Assembly: GCF_000187245.1 (NCBI RefSeq)
Contig: NC_027866.1
Coordinates: forward strand, 124,001 to 188,000
DNA length: 64,000 nt
DNA from: Ogataea parapolymorpha DL-1
Taxonomy: Eukaryota > Ascomycota > Pichiomycetes > Pichiales > Pichiaceae
Direction of reading: 5' to 3'
Position 1 is the first letter of the stretch. The number at the start of each line of letters is the position of its first letter. Below the pieces are notes generated by a model, which saw only the letters and a program-made list of their open reading frames with translations, had not been told where the DNA came from and ran no database searches. Made by a program: the position numbers and the translations under genes. Shown here in pieces: positions 42,401 through 51,197 of this stretch.

Positions 42401-44008
42401 TTATCCGTCCACAGAATCGATCGATTTCACCGGATGCAAGCTGTTCGACGACTCCATGCTTTTGTTGCGCCTGTGCGCCACCGTCTCCTCCATCTGGTCA
42501 TCTTCATCCCAAATATCCCGAACACAGTACCTTATCCAACGCCGTCTTCTCACCTCTCCTCTGGTTTTCTTTTCGTTGGTAGTCAGTCCTGCCTGGTACG
42601 AGAACTTGGTCACTAAATCGTAGCACCATTTCTCGTCCTCGTCAATGTCCATGGTCTCGTTCAAGAAGTTTTCTTTGATCCACCCCTCGGGGGTCAGATC
42701 TAGCAGCCAGCCATCGACACTCCTCGTGTTGACTGCCGTCTCCACGTCCACAAACTTCCATCCCTCGGGCGGCTTGACCTGGCTCAAGTGCAGCGTGCCC
42801 AGAAGCGGCAGATTATTGAGCCGAGCGTGCGAGTTTGCCGGATACGGGTCGGACGAAAAACAAATGAGCTGCCAATTGTGCGTCTCCGGGTCCAGATGCT
42901 GGAGCTCAAAAATCTCTGTCTCCTTGACCTCCTTCTGCTCGCGCAGATTCAGCTCCTTGTTGAGCCACAGCTCCAGACGGTTCGACATCATCAGAAGCCG
43001 TAAACGGGTATCCTCCGAGTAGAGCATATCCAGCAAAGTGGACCGGTAGTTGGGGTGCATGGCGATGGTGGCAGCCCACAGACCTACTGACAGCGTCACC
43101 TTGATGAAGGGTAGCATTGCGGACAGTACCTGTGCACCAAACAAGGTCAGTAGAGTACCGCTGGTCAATAAAGCGACGAAAATAAAAATAGTGATGTTCT
43201 CGTCCTTGAAATATAGATATTTGACAATCAGCGACGTCACAAAGTCATAGCTCATAACGTAGAGTAGCATGTGGTTTTGCAGGTCTGTAGAGTTCAGAAC
43301 AAACTCGCGACTCAGCTCAGGAACTGGCCGCGGCACGTCGACGTGCGAAACAGACGGTCCCTCCGCCGGAATCGGGTTCCTGTTCTGAAGAATGGTGTGC
43401 TTGTCGGGCGGATGTCTTTTCATGTAAGCGGGAACAATGATCTCGAAACAGGTGTAGAAGAACGGCAGGCTCAAGAGCAAGATCGGCTTCAGGATCAGCA
43501 GCGTGGCGACATTTAAAAACGTTAGAGTGTAAAGAGGCTTGGACCAGCTGAAAATAATAATCACCTGGTCAATCAGCACAAACGGAACAGACAGCCGAGA
43601 CAGGAGCTGGATCGCATTCTTGCTCATGACATTCAGACTCAACTGTGGACGCGACTTCTGCATCTCTATTCTCTCTAAAATCGATTGTAGCTCCTCCCCG
43701 TCCTGAGTAGTCGTGGTAGGCAGGGCCATAGACAAGAATCGCTCGAACATTTTATCGGTCAACGTGGTCGAATGGTCTTTGGACGAGGTAAACATGTCGT
43801 CAAAGAACGAGCTGGATGCCCGCTTGGTCGGCGGGGTCTTCTGCGGCTCCGAAAACGACGACCAAATCATGCTGCTGGCCGCCATCTTGGACTCCTGAGG
43901 GCTCTGTTTCGAAGCCACCGAGGCAGCGTCCATGTCGCCGCCCGTGCTTGCCGTGGCCTGCGACAATGTGTCCCACGACGACCACAGGTTATTTACCATA
44001 GACTCCAT
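42401..44008 (-). CDS. Pex23/Pex30-family peroxin (dysferlin domain)
   Basis: A 535-residue ER membrane protein of the fungal Pex23 family (S. cerevisiae Pex28-32). These proteins shape the ER and build ER-peroxisome contacts that control peroxisome number. Seen: a Ser/Thr-rich N-terminus, a reticulon-like hydrophobic region at about 135-315 with several long spans, and a C-terminal DysF domain at about 345-510. The DysF signatures are GWKFVDVETAVNTRSVDGW, TPEGWIKE, KWCYDLVTKFSYQAG and RRRRWIRYCV. Which family member (Pex23, 24, 29 or 32 in Hansenula naming) cannot be decided by eye; the layout is closest to the Pex30-32 group. Start ATG complement of 44006-44008. Confidence 0.87.
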   Translation of the reverse strand: MESMVNNLWSSWDTLSQATASTGGDMDAASVASKQSPQESKMAASSMIWSSFSEPQKTPPTKRASSSFFDDMFTSSKDHSTTLTDKMFERFLSMALPTTTTQDGEELQSILERIEMQKSRPQLSLNVMSKNAIQLLSRLSVPFVLIDQVIIIFSWSKPLYTLTFLNVATLLILKPILLLSLPFFYTCFEIIVPAYMKRHPPDKHTILQNRNPIPAEGPSVSHVDVPRPVPELSREFVLNSTDLQNHMLLYVMSYDFVTSLIVKYLYFKDENITIFIFVALLTSGTLLTLFGAQVLSAMLPFIKVTLSVGLWAATIAMHPNYRSTLLDMLYSEDTRLRLLMMSNRLELWLNKELNLREQKEVKETEIFELQHLDPETHNWQLICFSSDPYPANSHARLNNLPLLGTLHLSQVKPPEGWKFVDVETAVNTRSVDGWLLDLTPEGWIKENFLNETMDIDEDEKWCYDLVTKFSYQAGLTTNEKKTRGEVRRRRWIRYCVRDIWDEDDQMEETVAHRRNKSMESSNSLHPVKSIDSVDG

Positions 44009-44102
44009 GGGAAGAGTTCACAAATTATTTTCTGTAAACTTGCTGGGGCCGGAATCACATGGCACGGGTGAACCTCGTGTTTCGGGGGGGTTTTTCGTTA
44101 TG

Positions 44103-44881
44103 TCATCTCTTAGTCAGCAAGGACACGAGGTCGTGTTGCAGGTCTGTCTGTGCGCTCTTGAGGCTCACGAGCCGCAACTTGAAGTCGAACAGCAGCTCAG
44201 TGTGGCCCTCGAGAAGGAGTTTTGTGTCGTGGCGCTCGACACCGAGATACTCCAGCATTACGTCCTCGTTAGAGCCGAGGATCGGTTTGTTCAGCTTGAG
44301 GTTCTTTGTCTTTTTGTTGGCCACGAAGTAGCGATAATCGGCCACCAGGTCAGTTTTGTTGCATACAACGATCATTGGCAGCTTCCTATGCTTGTTGTTG
44401 AACAGAATAATTTCGTGGAGCTTTGTCCTTGCCTCCTCTATGGTGAGTGTATCTGAGATGTCTATAAGGAAAATTATAAGACTTATTTGTGGACTAGCAA
44501 TGATGTCGGTCCACAGATGCTGAAATTTGTGCTGTCCGCTGGGATCGTGGATTTTCAGCAGGAGCTTGCTAGGAGGGGCGGGTTGTTTGGTGTTTGCGTC
44601 CAGCAAGGGCGTTGTTTCGGTGGATATTTGGGCTGAAGTGGGCGGTGTTGTGACCAAATTGTGCATACGGAGCGTGGTGGTGGTTTTCCGGAGCGTAGGC
44701 AGCGTGTCAGTTCTAAAGGTGTTGTTTTTGAGGACGCCGACGAGACTGCTTTTACCGGCGCTCCTTAGACCCAAAAGAGCCACGTCGAGTTGGTAGTACT
44801 GGCGTTAGTGGCTGTCCAATCGCGGGTGCTTACCTCTCGGGGCTGGACCCAGTTGGATATCCAGTCGCAACAAATCACCAT
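44103..44881 (-). CDS. Arl8-like small GTPase, two exons
   Basis: Join of exon 1 (44834-44881) and exon 2 (44103-44798), giving 247 residues. Seen: an N-terminal amphipathic segment MVICCDWISNWVQP without Gly2, so not N-myristoylated; G1 GLRSAGKSS; the switch-I region with DTLPTLRKTT; G3 DPSGQHKF (DxxGQ); and G4 CNKTDL. An insert of about 30 residues (TTPPTSAQISTETTPLLD) lies between switch I and G3, and a second one lies after G4. The short unmyristoylated helix with paired Trp, and the TLPT motif, resemble Arl8, which S. cerevisiae lacks. Sequence is divergent, so another Arf-like class is possible. Without the intron the frame starts at a GTG inside beta-1. Confidence 0.8.
44799..44833 (-). 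other. 35-nt spliceosomal intron in the Arl8-like gene
   Basis: On the minus strand: donor GTAAGC after codon 16, branch CACTAAC, acceptor GCCAG. The branch A is 6 nt from the 3' end. Removal keeps phase 0 and joins QPRE to YYQLDVALLGL. Confidence 0.88.
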
Positions 44882-44958
44882 AATGTCTAGGAAATATTAT
44901 TTGCCAATAAATGCGGTGCATTTGTGTAGTTTTAATCTTATCTGAAAAATTTCCATTG

Positions 44959-44988
44959 ATGGAGCCATGTTCAGAACGAGGCCAATAA
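44959..44988 (+). promoter_or_regulatory. Overlapping upstream ORF at the PWI-protein start
   Basis: An ATG 8 nt before the main ATG, in another frame, opens a 9-codon ORF that ends in TAA at 44986-44988, inside the main coding region. If included in the mRNA it would compete with the main start. Confidence 0.5.
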
Positions 44989-45440
44989 ACGAGAGCGAGC
45001 TCGACAAGCGGCGAGAAAAGGACCTCAAAGAGTTCAACTTCCCGAAACTGTTCAACAAGGAGGTTGATTACGCCAAGGTCGACCGGCCAGCGCTCGAGTC
45101 GTACATCGAGCAGAAGATGAATGAGCTCGTTCCTGACGACGACATAATTGTTGAATTCACAAACAATCTTGTATTTGACGAGAAAATCAGCCCGAAAGAT
45201 CTGTGTTTACAGCTGAAACCGATGCTGGACGAGAAAACGGTGGACTTTGTCCACGAGCTGTGGAAAAAAATGATCGAGAGCGAGCAGGAGAAGAAAGACA
45301 CCTACAGAGAACGAGATGAACAAGATGAGCGCAGAGTACAACGTGTACACGACGACAGGAATGAGGACCGACAACGGAGATTCCATGGTAAAAGCAAGTC
45401 CTTCAAACGGTCTAAATACAAAAGGTCCTATCATAAATAG
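44967..45440 (+). CDS. PWI-domain splicing protein, SRRM1-like
   Basis: A 157-residue protein. Seen: a PWI domain at about 12-112 with DLKEFNFPKLFNKEVDYAKVD, LESYIEQKMNELV, DDIIVEFTNNLV and VDFVHELWKKMIESEQ, an order and spacing like the N-terminal domain of SRRM1/SRm160. A charged Arg/Asp/Glu then Arg/Lys/Ser tail (RERDEQDERR, KSKSFKRSKYKRSYHK) follows. PWI domains bind nucleic acid and act in spliceosome or exon-junction contexts. S. cerevisiae has no clear SRRM1. The short tail suggests a reduced version. Confidence 0.82.
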   Translation: MFRTRPINESELDKRREKDLKEFNFPKLFNKEVDYAKVDRPALESYIEQKMNELVPDDDIIVEFTNNLVFDEKISPKDLCLQLKPMLDEKTVDFVHELWKKMIESEQEKKDTYRERDEQDERRVQRVHDDRNEDRQRRFHGKSKSFKRSKYKRSYHK

Positions 45441-45449
45441 CTAAGCTAT

Positions 45450-47501
45450 CTATTTTCTTCTGAAAAGACTTCTGAAAAAGCCCTTTTTTTCCTTTTCAGT
45501 CGAGTCAGACGACTTCTGCGGGTGCAGCTGTGGCGTTGACACGGTCGGACGCAACGGGTCCATTTTCAAGGACATGCTGCTGTCCTGAGAATAATATTTG
45601 GGGTGGCTGATGTCGAACTTGAGAGATGTCTGTTGACGAGGCCCGCTATAGTCACCAGACGAGTGTATGTGGATGGCAGGGATTTTGCCTCCTTGCGGAG
45701 ACTTTGGCGTCGGACTGGTGTCGGTGTCCAGAAGCATCGACCGTGCACGGCCGTATATTGGGTCTGGTGCTCCTGTCAGCGTGCGCACCAGCTGGGCGCT
45801 CTCGCCTCCGCTCTTTGCGCTCTCGGCAAGATTCACGCCGTAATTGTATGCTGCAGCAGAAATGACCTTGAGCCAGTCTTTATACTTGTTTTCGTCGTCT
45901 GAGCGTTTCAAAATGTCGGAAAGTTCCTGGTATATTTTTATGTTGGTCAAGTGTTGCAATCGTTTGAGCTCGCCCGCCGGCGAGTCCGTGTTCTGCTCCT
46001 CGGCCTCCTTCTGCGTGGCAATTGCCGACTCGTGGTCGCTCAGCTTGTACGAGCCCACATCCTCTAGCTCTGCCACGAAATTCGGATCGTCGTAGTTGTG
46101 GTGCAATTCGTCCATGCGCTTGTTGAGCACAGCAAATAGCTTTTCTTCGAATAAATCCATGTTCAGCGACGGAACAATCACCACAGGAACGTGGAAATTC
46201 TTCACCAGGCGGTCTGTCACCCGTGATGTCACCCACGACCGCGTGGAGGCTGCCTTGGTCGGCTTCGCAGCAACTACCACCAACGACGGCAAATACAGCG
46301 AGTACATGTCTTTCAGCACGTCCTTGGTGCCTCCGACGGCAAGCTCGATCGTGATCTTGAGGATCTTGTTCGGGTTCAAAATCGCCATGATGTATTTCAT
46401 GATGTTTTCGGTCACCACCTTGGCGTACTCGGGCGAGTTGCGTATATATTCCTCGCTGGCTTCTCTGCTCTGGTTGGAGCTCGAGGAAAGACGCCGGACA
46501 AACAGCGAGCGCGAGCTGGGGTTGATGGACGCCGTCACGACCATGCTGTCGCCATCTTCCAACAATCGGTTGCAACACCAGTCTAGAGCCACCCATGTAT
46601 GTTTGCGGCCAGATATGTAGCACATGATATTTCTGTCTGGCAACAGTGGTCTTCTAGAGCCCAGTTGCCGCAAATACAGCTTGTCAAAATCTTTGTGTTT
46701 CTTGGTCAATGTGCATGCATCGTGCGTGATAATGGGGCTTGTAGGGTACTGTCTGGAAGTCATGGCTCCCGCAATGCTAATGTTTCTTATGGGCGAAACG
46801 GACCCCATACGCTTCATAAACGGGTTTCCTGGGGATAGACTGCGCTCAGACGAGTTTGCACGCAGGCCCTGGTGTGGCGAGATGTCTCGATGTGGAGATC
46901 GACCCCGTGAAGCCAGATAGCTCGAGCCAGGCGACGGCTCGCTGCCGCTAAACGGACCCCAGCCCCCAGAGCTTAGAAGCTGCTCGCGTCGGCTCCAACG
47001 GTCTCTGCCCTGCATCAGTCCCACGTCGTCGCATTCGTCGTCGCCATAATAATCGTCGTTATCCGCAATCTGAAGATTCACCGTATCGAAAGACACTCTG
47101 CGTTTATAATTTGCGGTCGTCCGGAAGGGCACAGAGCTGTTGTTCTTCGCTAGATGCGGCTTCTTCTCCATATGCAGCACTGTCTTTGGGTCCAAAGGCT
47201 TGAACTCGTCTATCACATTGTCCAGATGGACAGTCTTGTACGCATGCACAGTCTTGGTGTTGTCTGCCTGGCCCTCGTACGTGCCGGAACCCTGGTGTGT
47301 TTTCGCCTTGCTCAGAGGATACAGGTACGACGTATGAAGCTTTCTATCCTGGTCACTGGCACTAACCGTATGCATCAGACCATCGCCGGTGTAGGGGGTG
47401 GGCCCCACTGTAGTCGTGGGGGACAGCGTGGTGCCGCTGGAGTCCATCGATACCCCGGCCGAGTGTGCTGAATTGTGCCGGCTGGATTGCAAATTCGACA
47501 T
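45450..47501 (-). CDS. Universal-stress-protein-domain protein (unrecognised)
   Basis: A 683-residue protein. Seen: a Ser/Thr-rich disordered N-terminal region with several Ser-Pro sites (SPGSSY, SPHRD, SERSLSPGNPFMKR); a USP/UspA-like domain at about 288-445 with RNIMCYISGRKHTWVALDWCC, DSMVVTAS, KILKITIELAVGGTKDVL and FHVPVVIVPS; and a tail with a C-terminal KKGFFRSLFRRK basic-hydrophobic patch that might bind membrane. The usual Gly-rich ATP motif of USPs is degenerate here. Fungal USP fusions are known but poorly studied. The frame is open upstream to a TTG at 47525; ATG 47501 is used. Its stop is 9 nt from the PWI gene's stop. Confidence 0.82.
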   Translation of the reverse strand: MSNLQSSRHNSAHSAGVSMDSSGTTLSPTTTVGPTPYTGDGLMHTVSASDQDRKLHTSYLYPLSKAKTHQGSGTYEGQADNTKTVHAYKTVHLDNVIDEFKPLDPKTVLHMEKKPHLAKNNSSVPFRTTANYKRRVSFDTVNLQIADNDDYYGDDECDDVGLMQGRDRWSRREQLLSSGGWGPFSGSEPSPGSSYLASRGRSPHRDISPHQGLRANSSERSLSPGNPFMKRMGSVSPIRNISIAGAMTSRQYPTSPIITHDACTLTKKHKDFDKLYLRQLGSRRPLLPDRNIMCYISGRKHTWVALDWCCNRLLEDGDSMVVTASINPSSRSLFVRRLSSSSNQSREASEEYIRNSPEYAKVVTENIMKYIMAILNPNKILKITIELAVGGTKDVLKDMYSLYLPSLVVVAAKPTKAASTRSWVTSRVTDRLVKNFHVPVVIVPSLNMDLFEEKLFAVLNKRMDELHHNYDDPNFVAELEDVGSYKLSDHESAIATQKEAEEQNTDSPAGELKRLQHLTNIKIYQELSDILKRSDDENKYKDWLKVISAAAYNYGVNLAESAKSGGESAQLVRTLTGAPDPIYGRARSMLLDTDTSPTPKSPQGGKIPAIHIHSSGDYSGPRQQTSLKFDISHPKYYSQDSSMSLKMDPLRPTVSTPQLHPQKSSDSTEKEKKGFFRSLFRRK

Positions 47502-47623
47502 AATAAAACACAGCGGCAAATCCAAGTGCTTTAGCTCGTTGCTGCGTGATTTATTCCTGTACTTATCTTCCTTTATTTTTATTCTACTGTCAAATCATTT
47601 TTCGCCACACCTCGCACCTCAGA

Positions 47624-49282
47624 CTAGCCCTGGCTGTTGACGGCCAGCTCCATGATGAGCCGGGTGGCGAGATGCAAGAATGGATACGCGCTGAACGACG
47701 AGATCTCGTCCGAGTCCTGCAGCTCCTGCTCGGCCGGGCCCGATTTCGCTGGGTTCTTGGACTCCCAGCCGTCGAATTTAAAGTCCACCAAATAATTGTT
47801 CGGCTCGAGCTGGAAGAGCTGGATCTGCATTTTCATCAGGTCGGCGTCTTGCTCGCTGTCGGCCACGGTGTATCTCCAGCGCACCTTGATCGTCCAAAGC
47901 TCCTCCTCGGACGGCCGCACCCACTCTGCACCCAGATTTTTCAGGGCTCTGTAGATCTCGCCCATCACGTCTAGCGGATACGATCTGGAACGGATGCCAA
48001 AATGCCATCTTGTTTTCGACTTTTTGGTGCTGATAGGCTGAATCGACGCGAGCTCGGGGCGCAGTTGCACCATCGACGCTCTGTGGATCTGCGGCAGCGA
48101 CGAGGGCAGGATGGCAATGGTCGAGCTCGGATTGTAGTTGGTTGCATTATCGGGCTTTGGGTAGTCTATGTTCGTCGGCGTGCGCCATCTCGGGTGGCTC
48201 GGGTCGTTCGCAGCCGTTTGTAGCTTGTCCTGTTTGTTGATATCCTCCACGAGCTTCTTGTTGCTCTTCATTAGTTGGTAGCTGTCGAGAATCTCCTCTG
48301 TCTCCGGTGTTCTGCCTATTTTGATTGCGTCGATAATCTCCTCGCGCGAGTAGCCCATAGCAATGGCCAATGCGTTCACCACGTCCTCGCTCACGTCGTC
48401 GGGACTCACCTTTTTCTCTGCAGCAACGTCGTTCAACAAATACTCCGGCAGACCCACCTTGAACCACTCGTCCTCCATGATCTCCTTGATGGTGATTCTG
48501 TTGAGCGGGTTCACCACGAGCATCTTCGTGAGCAAGTTCTTGGCACCCGGTGAGAGGTCGTGCGGCAGCGTGTACACGCCGTTGCTGATTTTCTTGAAGA
48601 GAGCAGGAATTAGCTCGTCGTCAAAAGGCAGACGACCGCACAGCATCACGTACAAAATCACTCCACACGACCAAACGTCCACCTCGGGCCCCGCGTATAG
48701 TTTGCCGGAAATGACCTCTGGGGCAGCGTAGTTCGGCGACCCGCAGCTAGTCTTGAGAAAATTGCCGTCTGTCATAATGTTGCTAAGACCGAAATCTGCA
48801 ATTTTCACGTTCAGCTGGTCGTCCAGCAACAAATTCTCCGGCTTGAGGTCTCTGTGGACGATTTTGTGGCGATGGCAGTAGTCCACGGCGGCGATGATCT
48901 GCTGGAAAAACCGCCTGGCCTCGTCCTCCTTCATCCGCCCATGCTGGATGATGTAATCAAACAGCTCTTTACCGGCGTACTCAATCACCATGATGATCTC
49001 GTCTTTGCTTTTGATCACGTCATACAGCTTGATGATGTGCGGGTGTCTCAACAGCCTCAGATACGAAATCTCCCGCTCAATTCGGCCTTGCATGTCAGAT
49101 TTCGACAGGGTCTTTCTGTTGATCATTTTAAGAGCCACTCGCTGGCCTGTACCCGTGTGGTACGCCAGCTTCACCTTTCCAAACGAGCCTTCGCCCAGGT
49201 TCTTGACGATCTGGTACTTGCCAATCCGATTGGCCGCTCCCCCCGCAGGGTGGTTGTGGTGGTGTTGTTCCGTTTCAGACAT
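47624..49282 (-). CDS. SNF1: AMPK catalytic subunit Snf1
   Basis: A 552-residue kinase (S. cerevisiae Snf1 is 633, with a longer His-rich N-terminus). It controls release from glucose repression, and in methylotrophs would be expected to affect methanol genes. Seen: a short His-rich start (EQHHHNHPAGG), Gly-loop GEGSFGKV at 30-37, Lys in VALK at 52, HRDLKPENLLLDD, DFGLSN, activation-loop Thr178 in KTSCGSPNYAAPE, a UBA-like autoinhibitory segment at about 300-345, and the C-terminal regulatory domain with TRWHFGIRSRS and NYLVDFKFDGWE. The CTG codon at a conserved Leu in ENLLLDD informs the genetic code. Confidence 0.96.
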   Translation of the reverse strand: MSETEQHHHNHPAGGAANRIGKYQIVKNLGEGSFGKVKLAYHTGTGQRVALKMINRKTLSKSDMQGRIEREISYLRLLRHPHIIKLYDVIKSKDEIIMVIEYAGKELFDYIIQHGRMKEDEARRFFQQIIAAVDYCHRHKIVHRDLKPENLLLDDQLNVKIADFGLSNIMTDGNFLKTSCGSPNYAAPEVISGKLYAGPEVDVWSCGVILYVMLCGRLPFDDELIPALFKKISNGVYTLPHDLSPGAKNLLTKMLVVNPLNRITIKEIMEDEWFKVGLPEYLLNDVAAEKKVSPDDVSEDVVNALAIAMGYSREEIIDAIKIGRTPETEEILDSYQLMKSNKKLVEDINKQDKLQTAANDPSHPRWRTPTNIDYPKPDNATNYNPSSTIAILPSSLPQIHRASMVQLRPELASIQPISTKKSKTRWHFGIRSRSYPLDVMGEIYRALKNLGAEWVRPSEEELWTIKVRWRYTVADSEQDADLMKMQIQLFQLEPNNYLVDFKFDGWESKNPAKSGPAEQELQDSDEISSFSAYPFLHLATRLIMELAVNSQG

Positions 49283-49364
49283 GTGTGTCAGTAATTTTTA
49301 TTGTTGCGACTCCACTATTTTTTTACTCCTAGAACTGGGTCGTGCACTACTTCATTAAACCTAT

Positions 49365-51071
49365 TTAACGAGTTCTGATGATTCCGGCAGCCATCAGCGT
49401 CATGATCTTGCGGCTGACGTCTGGGTTTTTCATGTGCTCCTGCAATGCGGCCGGGTTGCTCTGGGCCTGCTGGAGAATCGTCTGCATCACTGGGTCGCTC
49501 AGAATCTGGACAACCTCAGGATCTTTCTGGATCCGGGCCATGGTCTCTTCGTACGTTTCTCCCTCCAACGGAGCAAATCTCTGTGCCATGGCCTTTTGGT
49601 AAAGAGAGTCGATCTCGTTCAGATTGGCGGTCGACTTGTTCTTCACCTCTGCCTCTCTGGCAGCTGTCAGTGTGTCAAGACACTTTCTGTACTCCTTGAT
49701 GGCCAACTCGGCATTGGCCTTGCGGATGTACGCTCTGATAAATCCTGGGTCCAGCTTGATGGCCGTCTCGCAGTCTCTGATGGCGTCTGGGAATGACATA
49801 AGCTTGGCCAGAGCAGCAGCTCTGTTCGAGTAGCCTCTCACGTCGGACGGGTCTCTCTTGATCATCTCTGTGTATGCTTTCACGGCATTAGGCCAGTCGC
49901 CGGCACTGAAATACTCCTTGCCCTCCAATCTGGCTTTTTCGGCCAGATCCTTGTCGATGTATGCCTCGGCCTCTCTTTTCTTGACCTCCTTCTCGGTGCT
50001 TCTCAGCTTGTTCAGGACTTCAGGGGTTCTGTGTTCGGTCAGCGATTTCTCGAAGTACTCACAGGCTTTTTTCAGGTCGTCTTTCTTCAGGTACGAGTTT
50101 CCGATTCTAGCAAACGACTTGGCAACCAACTTGTAGTCGGCACGCATGTCTCTTCCCTCGTCCACGGCTTTCAAACAGGTCTGGATAGCGGCATCGTAAT
50201 CCCCCTTTTCGTATTCAGCAGCGGCACGGTTGTTCAGGTAGGTAATGTCCTTGTGGGTTTCCCATGCCTTATTATAAAGTTCGATTGCTTCGTCGAATTT
50301 TCTCTGCTTGTACAACGCGTTGGCCTCTGCCTTGTATTTGTCGGCCTCTGCCTTCGAGTCATCCACTGGCTCCTCCACCTTTGGCTCTGGCTCGCTCTTT
50401 TTAGCTGATTCTGCTGGTTTTGCTGGCTCTGCGTCCTTCATCTCAACGTCGTTGTCCGAGGACGCTTGGGTAGGCTCTGAAGGAGCTGCACCGAGGTCAA
50501 TTCCCAAAATGGCCGCCAAAACCGTCATCAGTCTCTGGTCGGTAAACATCTCCGTGCTCAAGCCAGCAGGGTTGGTCTGCAACTTTTTCACCTTTTCCAC
50601 AAGAGATGGGTCTTTCATTAGCTCAGCGGTCTTTGGATTAGTCTTGAGTTTTTCGATCAGGCCAGGATCAGAGAAAATCTTGCGCATTCCCATGGTTGGG
50701 TCGTTCTGTGCCAGCTGGGCGTCGGAAACGGCCTGAAGACCACTTTTGGCCATTGCATTGCTTGGATCAAGCTCTAGAGCCTTCTCGTAGGACTTCTTGG
50801 CGTCGTCCAGTCTCTCAAGCCCGAACTCTGCTGCAGCGACACGGTTGTAGCCTTTGGCCCAGGATGGGTTGATTTTAACACATTCTTGGGCATCTTTAAG
50901 GGCCTCCTCGTATTTCTTCAACGACGCATAGCACGCAGATCTGTTGGAGTAGAGAACATGATTAGGAGTAGACGAGACCTCGATCGCCTTGGTAAAGTAC
51001 TCAATGGCCTTGTCGTAGTCTTTGGCAGAAAAAGCGGCGTTTCCCTGTGTTTTGTATTCTTCGGCAGACAT
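49365..51071 (-). CDS. STI1: Hsp70/Hsp90 co-chaperone Sti1 (HOP)
   Basis: A 568-residue TPR protein (S. cerevisiae Sti1 is 589) that links Hsp70 to Hsp90. Seen: TPR1 at about 2-105 starting EEYKTQGNAAFSAKDYDKAIEYF, a DP1 region with Asp-Pro motifs near 120-190, an acidic linker, TPR2A (KAEANALYKQRKFDEAIELYNKA), TPR2B (GKEYFSAGDWPNAVKAYTEM), and DP2 with FAPLEGETYEETMARIQKDPEV and MQTILQQAQSNPAALQEHM. A second in-frame ATG lies 24 codons upstream (51143), giving an Arg/Ser-rich extension; the shorter form matches the family. A TTCTAGAA heat-shock half-site pair is just upstream. Confidence 0.95.
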   Translation of the reverse strand: MSAEEYKTQGNAAFSAKDYDKAIEYFTKAIEVSSTPNHVLYSNRSACYASLKKYEEALKDAQECVKINPSWAKGYNRVAAAEFGLERLDDAKKSYEKALELDPSNAMAKSGLQAVSDAQLAQNDPTMGMRKIFSDPGLIEKLKTNPKTAELMKDPSLVEKVKKLQTNPAGLSTEMFTDQRLMTVLAAILGIDLGAAPSEPTQASSDNDVEMKDAEPAKPAESAKKSEPEPKVEEPVDDSKAEADKYKAEANALYKQRKFDEAIELYNKAWETHKDITYLNNRAAAEYEKGDYDAAIQTCLKAVDEGRDMRADYKLVAKSFARIGNSYLKKDDLKKACEYFEKSLTEHRTPEVLNKLRSTEKEVKKREAEAYIDKDLAEKARLEGKEYFSAGDWPNAVKAYTEMIKRDPSDVRGYSNRAAALAKLMSFPDAIRDCETAIKLDPGFIRAYIRKANAELAIKEYRKCLDTLTAAREAEVKNKSTANLNEIDSLYQKAMAQRFAPLEGETYEETMARIQKDPEVVQILSDPVMQTILQQAQSNPAALQEHMKNPDVSRKIMTLMAAGIIRTR

Positions 51072-51121
51072 GTTGGTTGATGCGAGAAAACTGTTCCTAC
51101 TTATAAATGTTGATTGGTCTT

Positions 51122-51129
51122 TTCTAGAA
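51122..51129. promoter_or_regulatory. Candidate heat-shock element (TTCTAGAA)
   Basis: TTC-TA-GAA is one tail-to-tail pair of Hsf1 half-sites, 51 nt upstream of the STI1 ATG at 51071. STI1 is heat-induced in S. cerevisiae. The site would lie inside the coding region if the upstream ATG at 51143 were used. Confidence 0.45.
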
Positions 51130-51197
51130 AAAATACCGCTCATCCTTGCACGGAGACAAAAATAAAAATAATTGCATGAAAAATAGTTTTATTTACA

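Noticed and set aside
47368..47374. CACTAAC on the plus strand within the USP gene
   Set aside because: It is antisense to an intact coding frame and has no partner donor.
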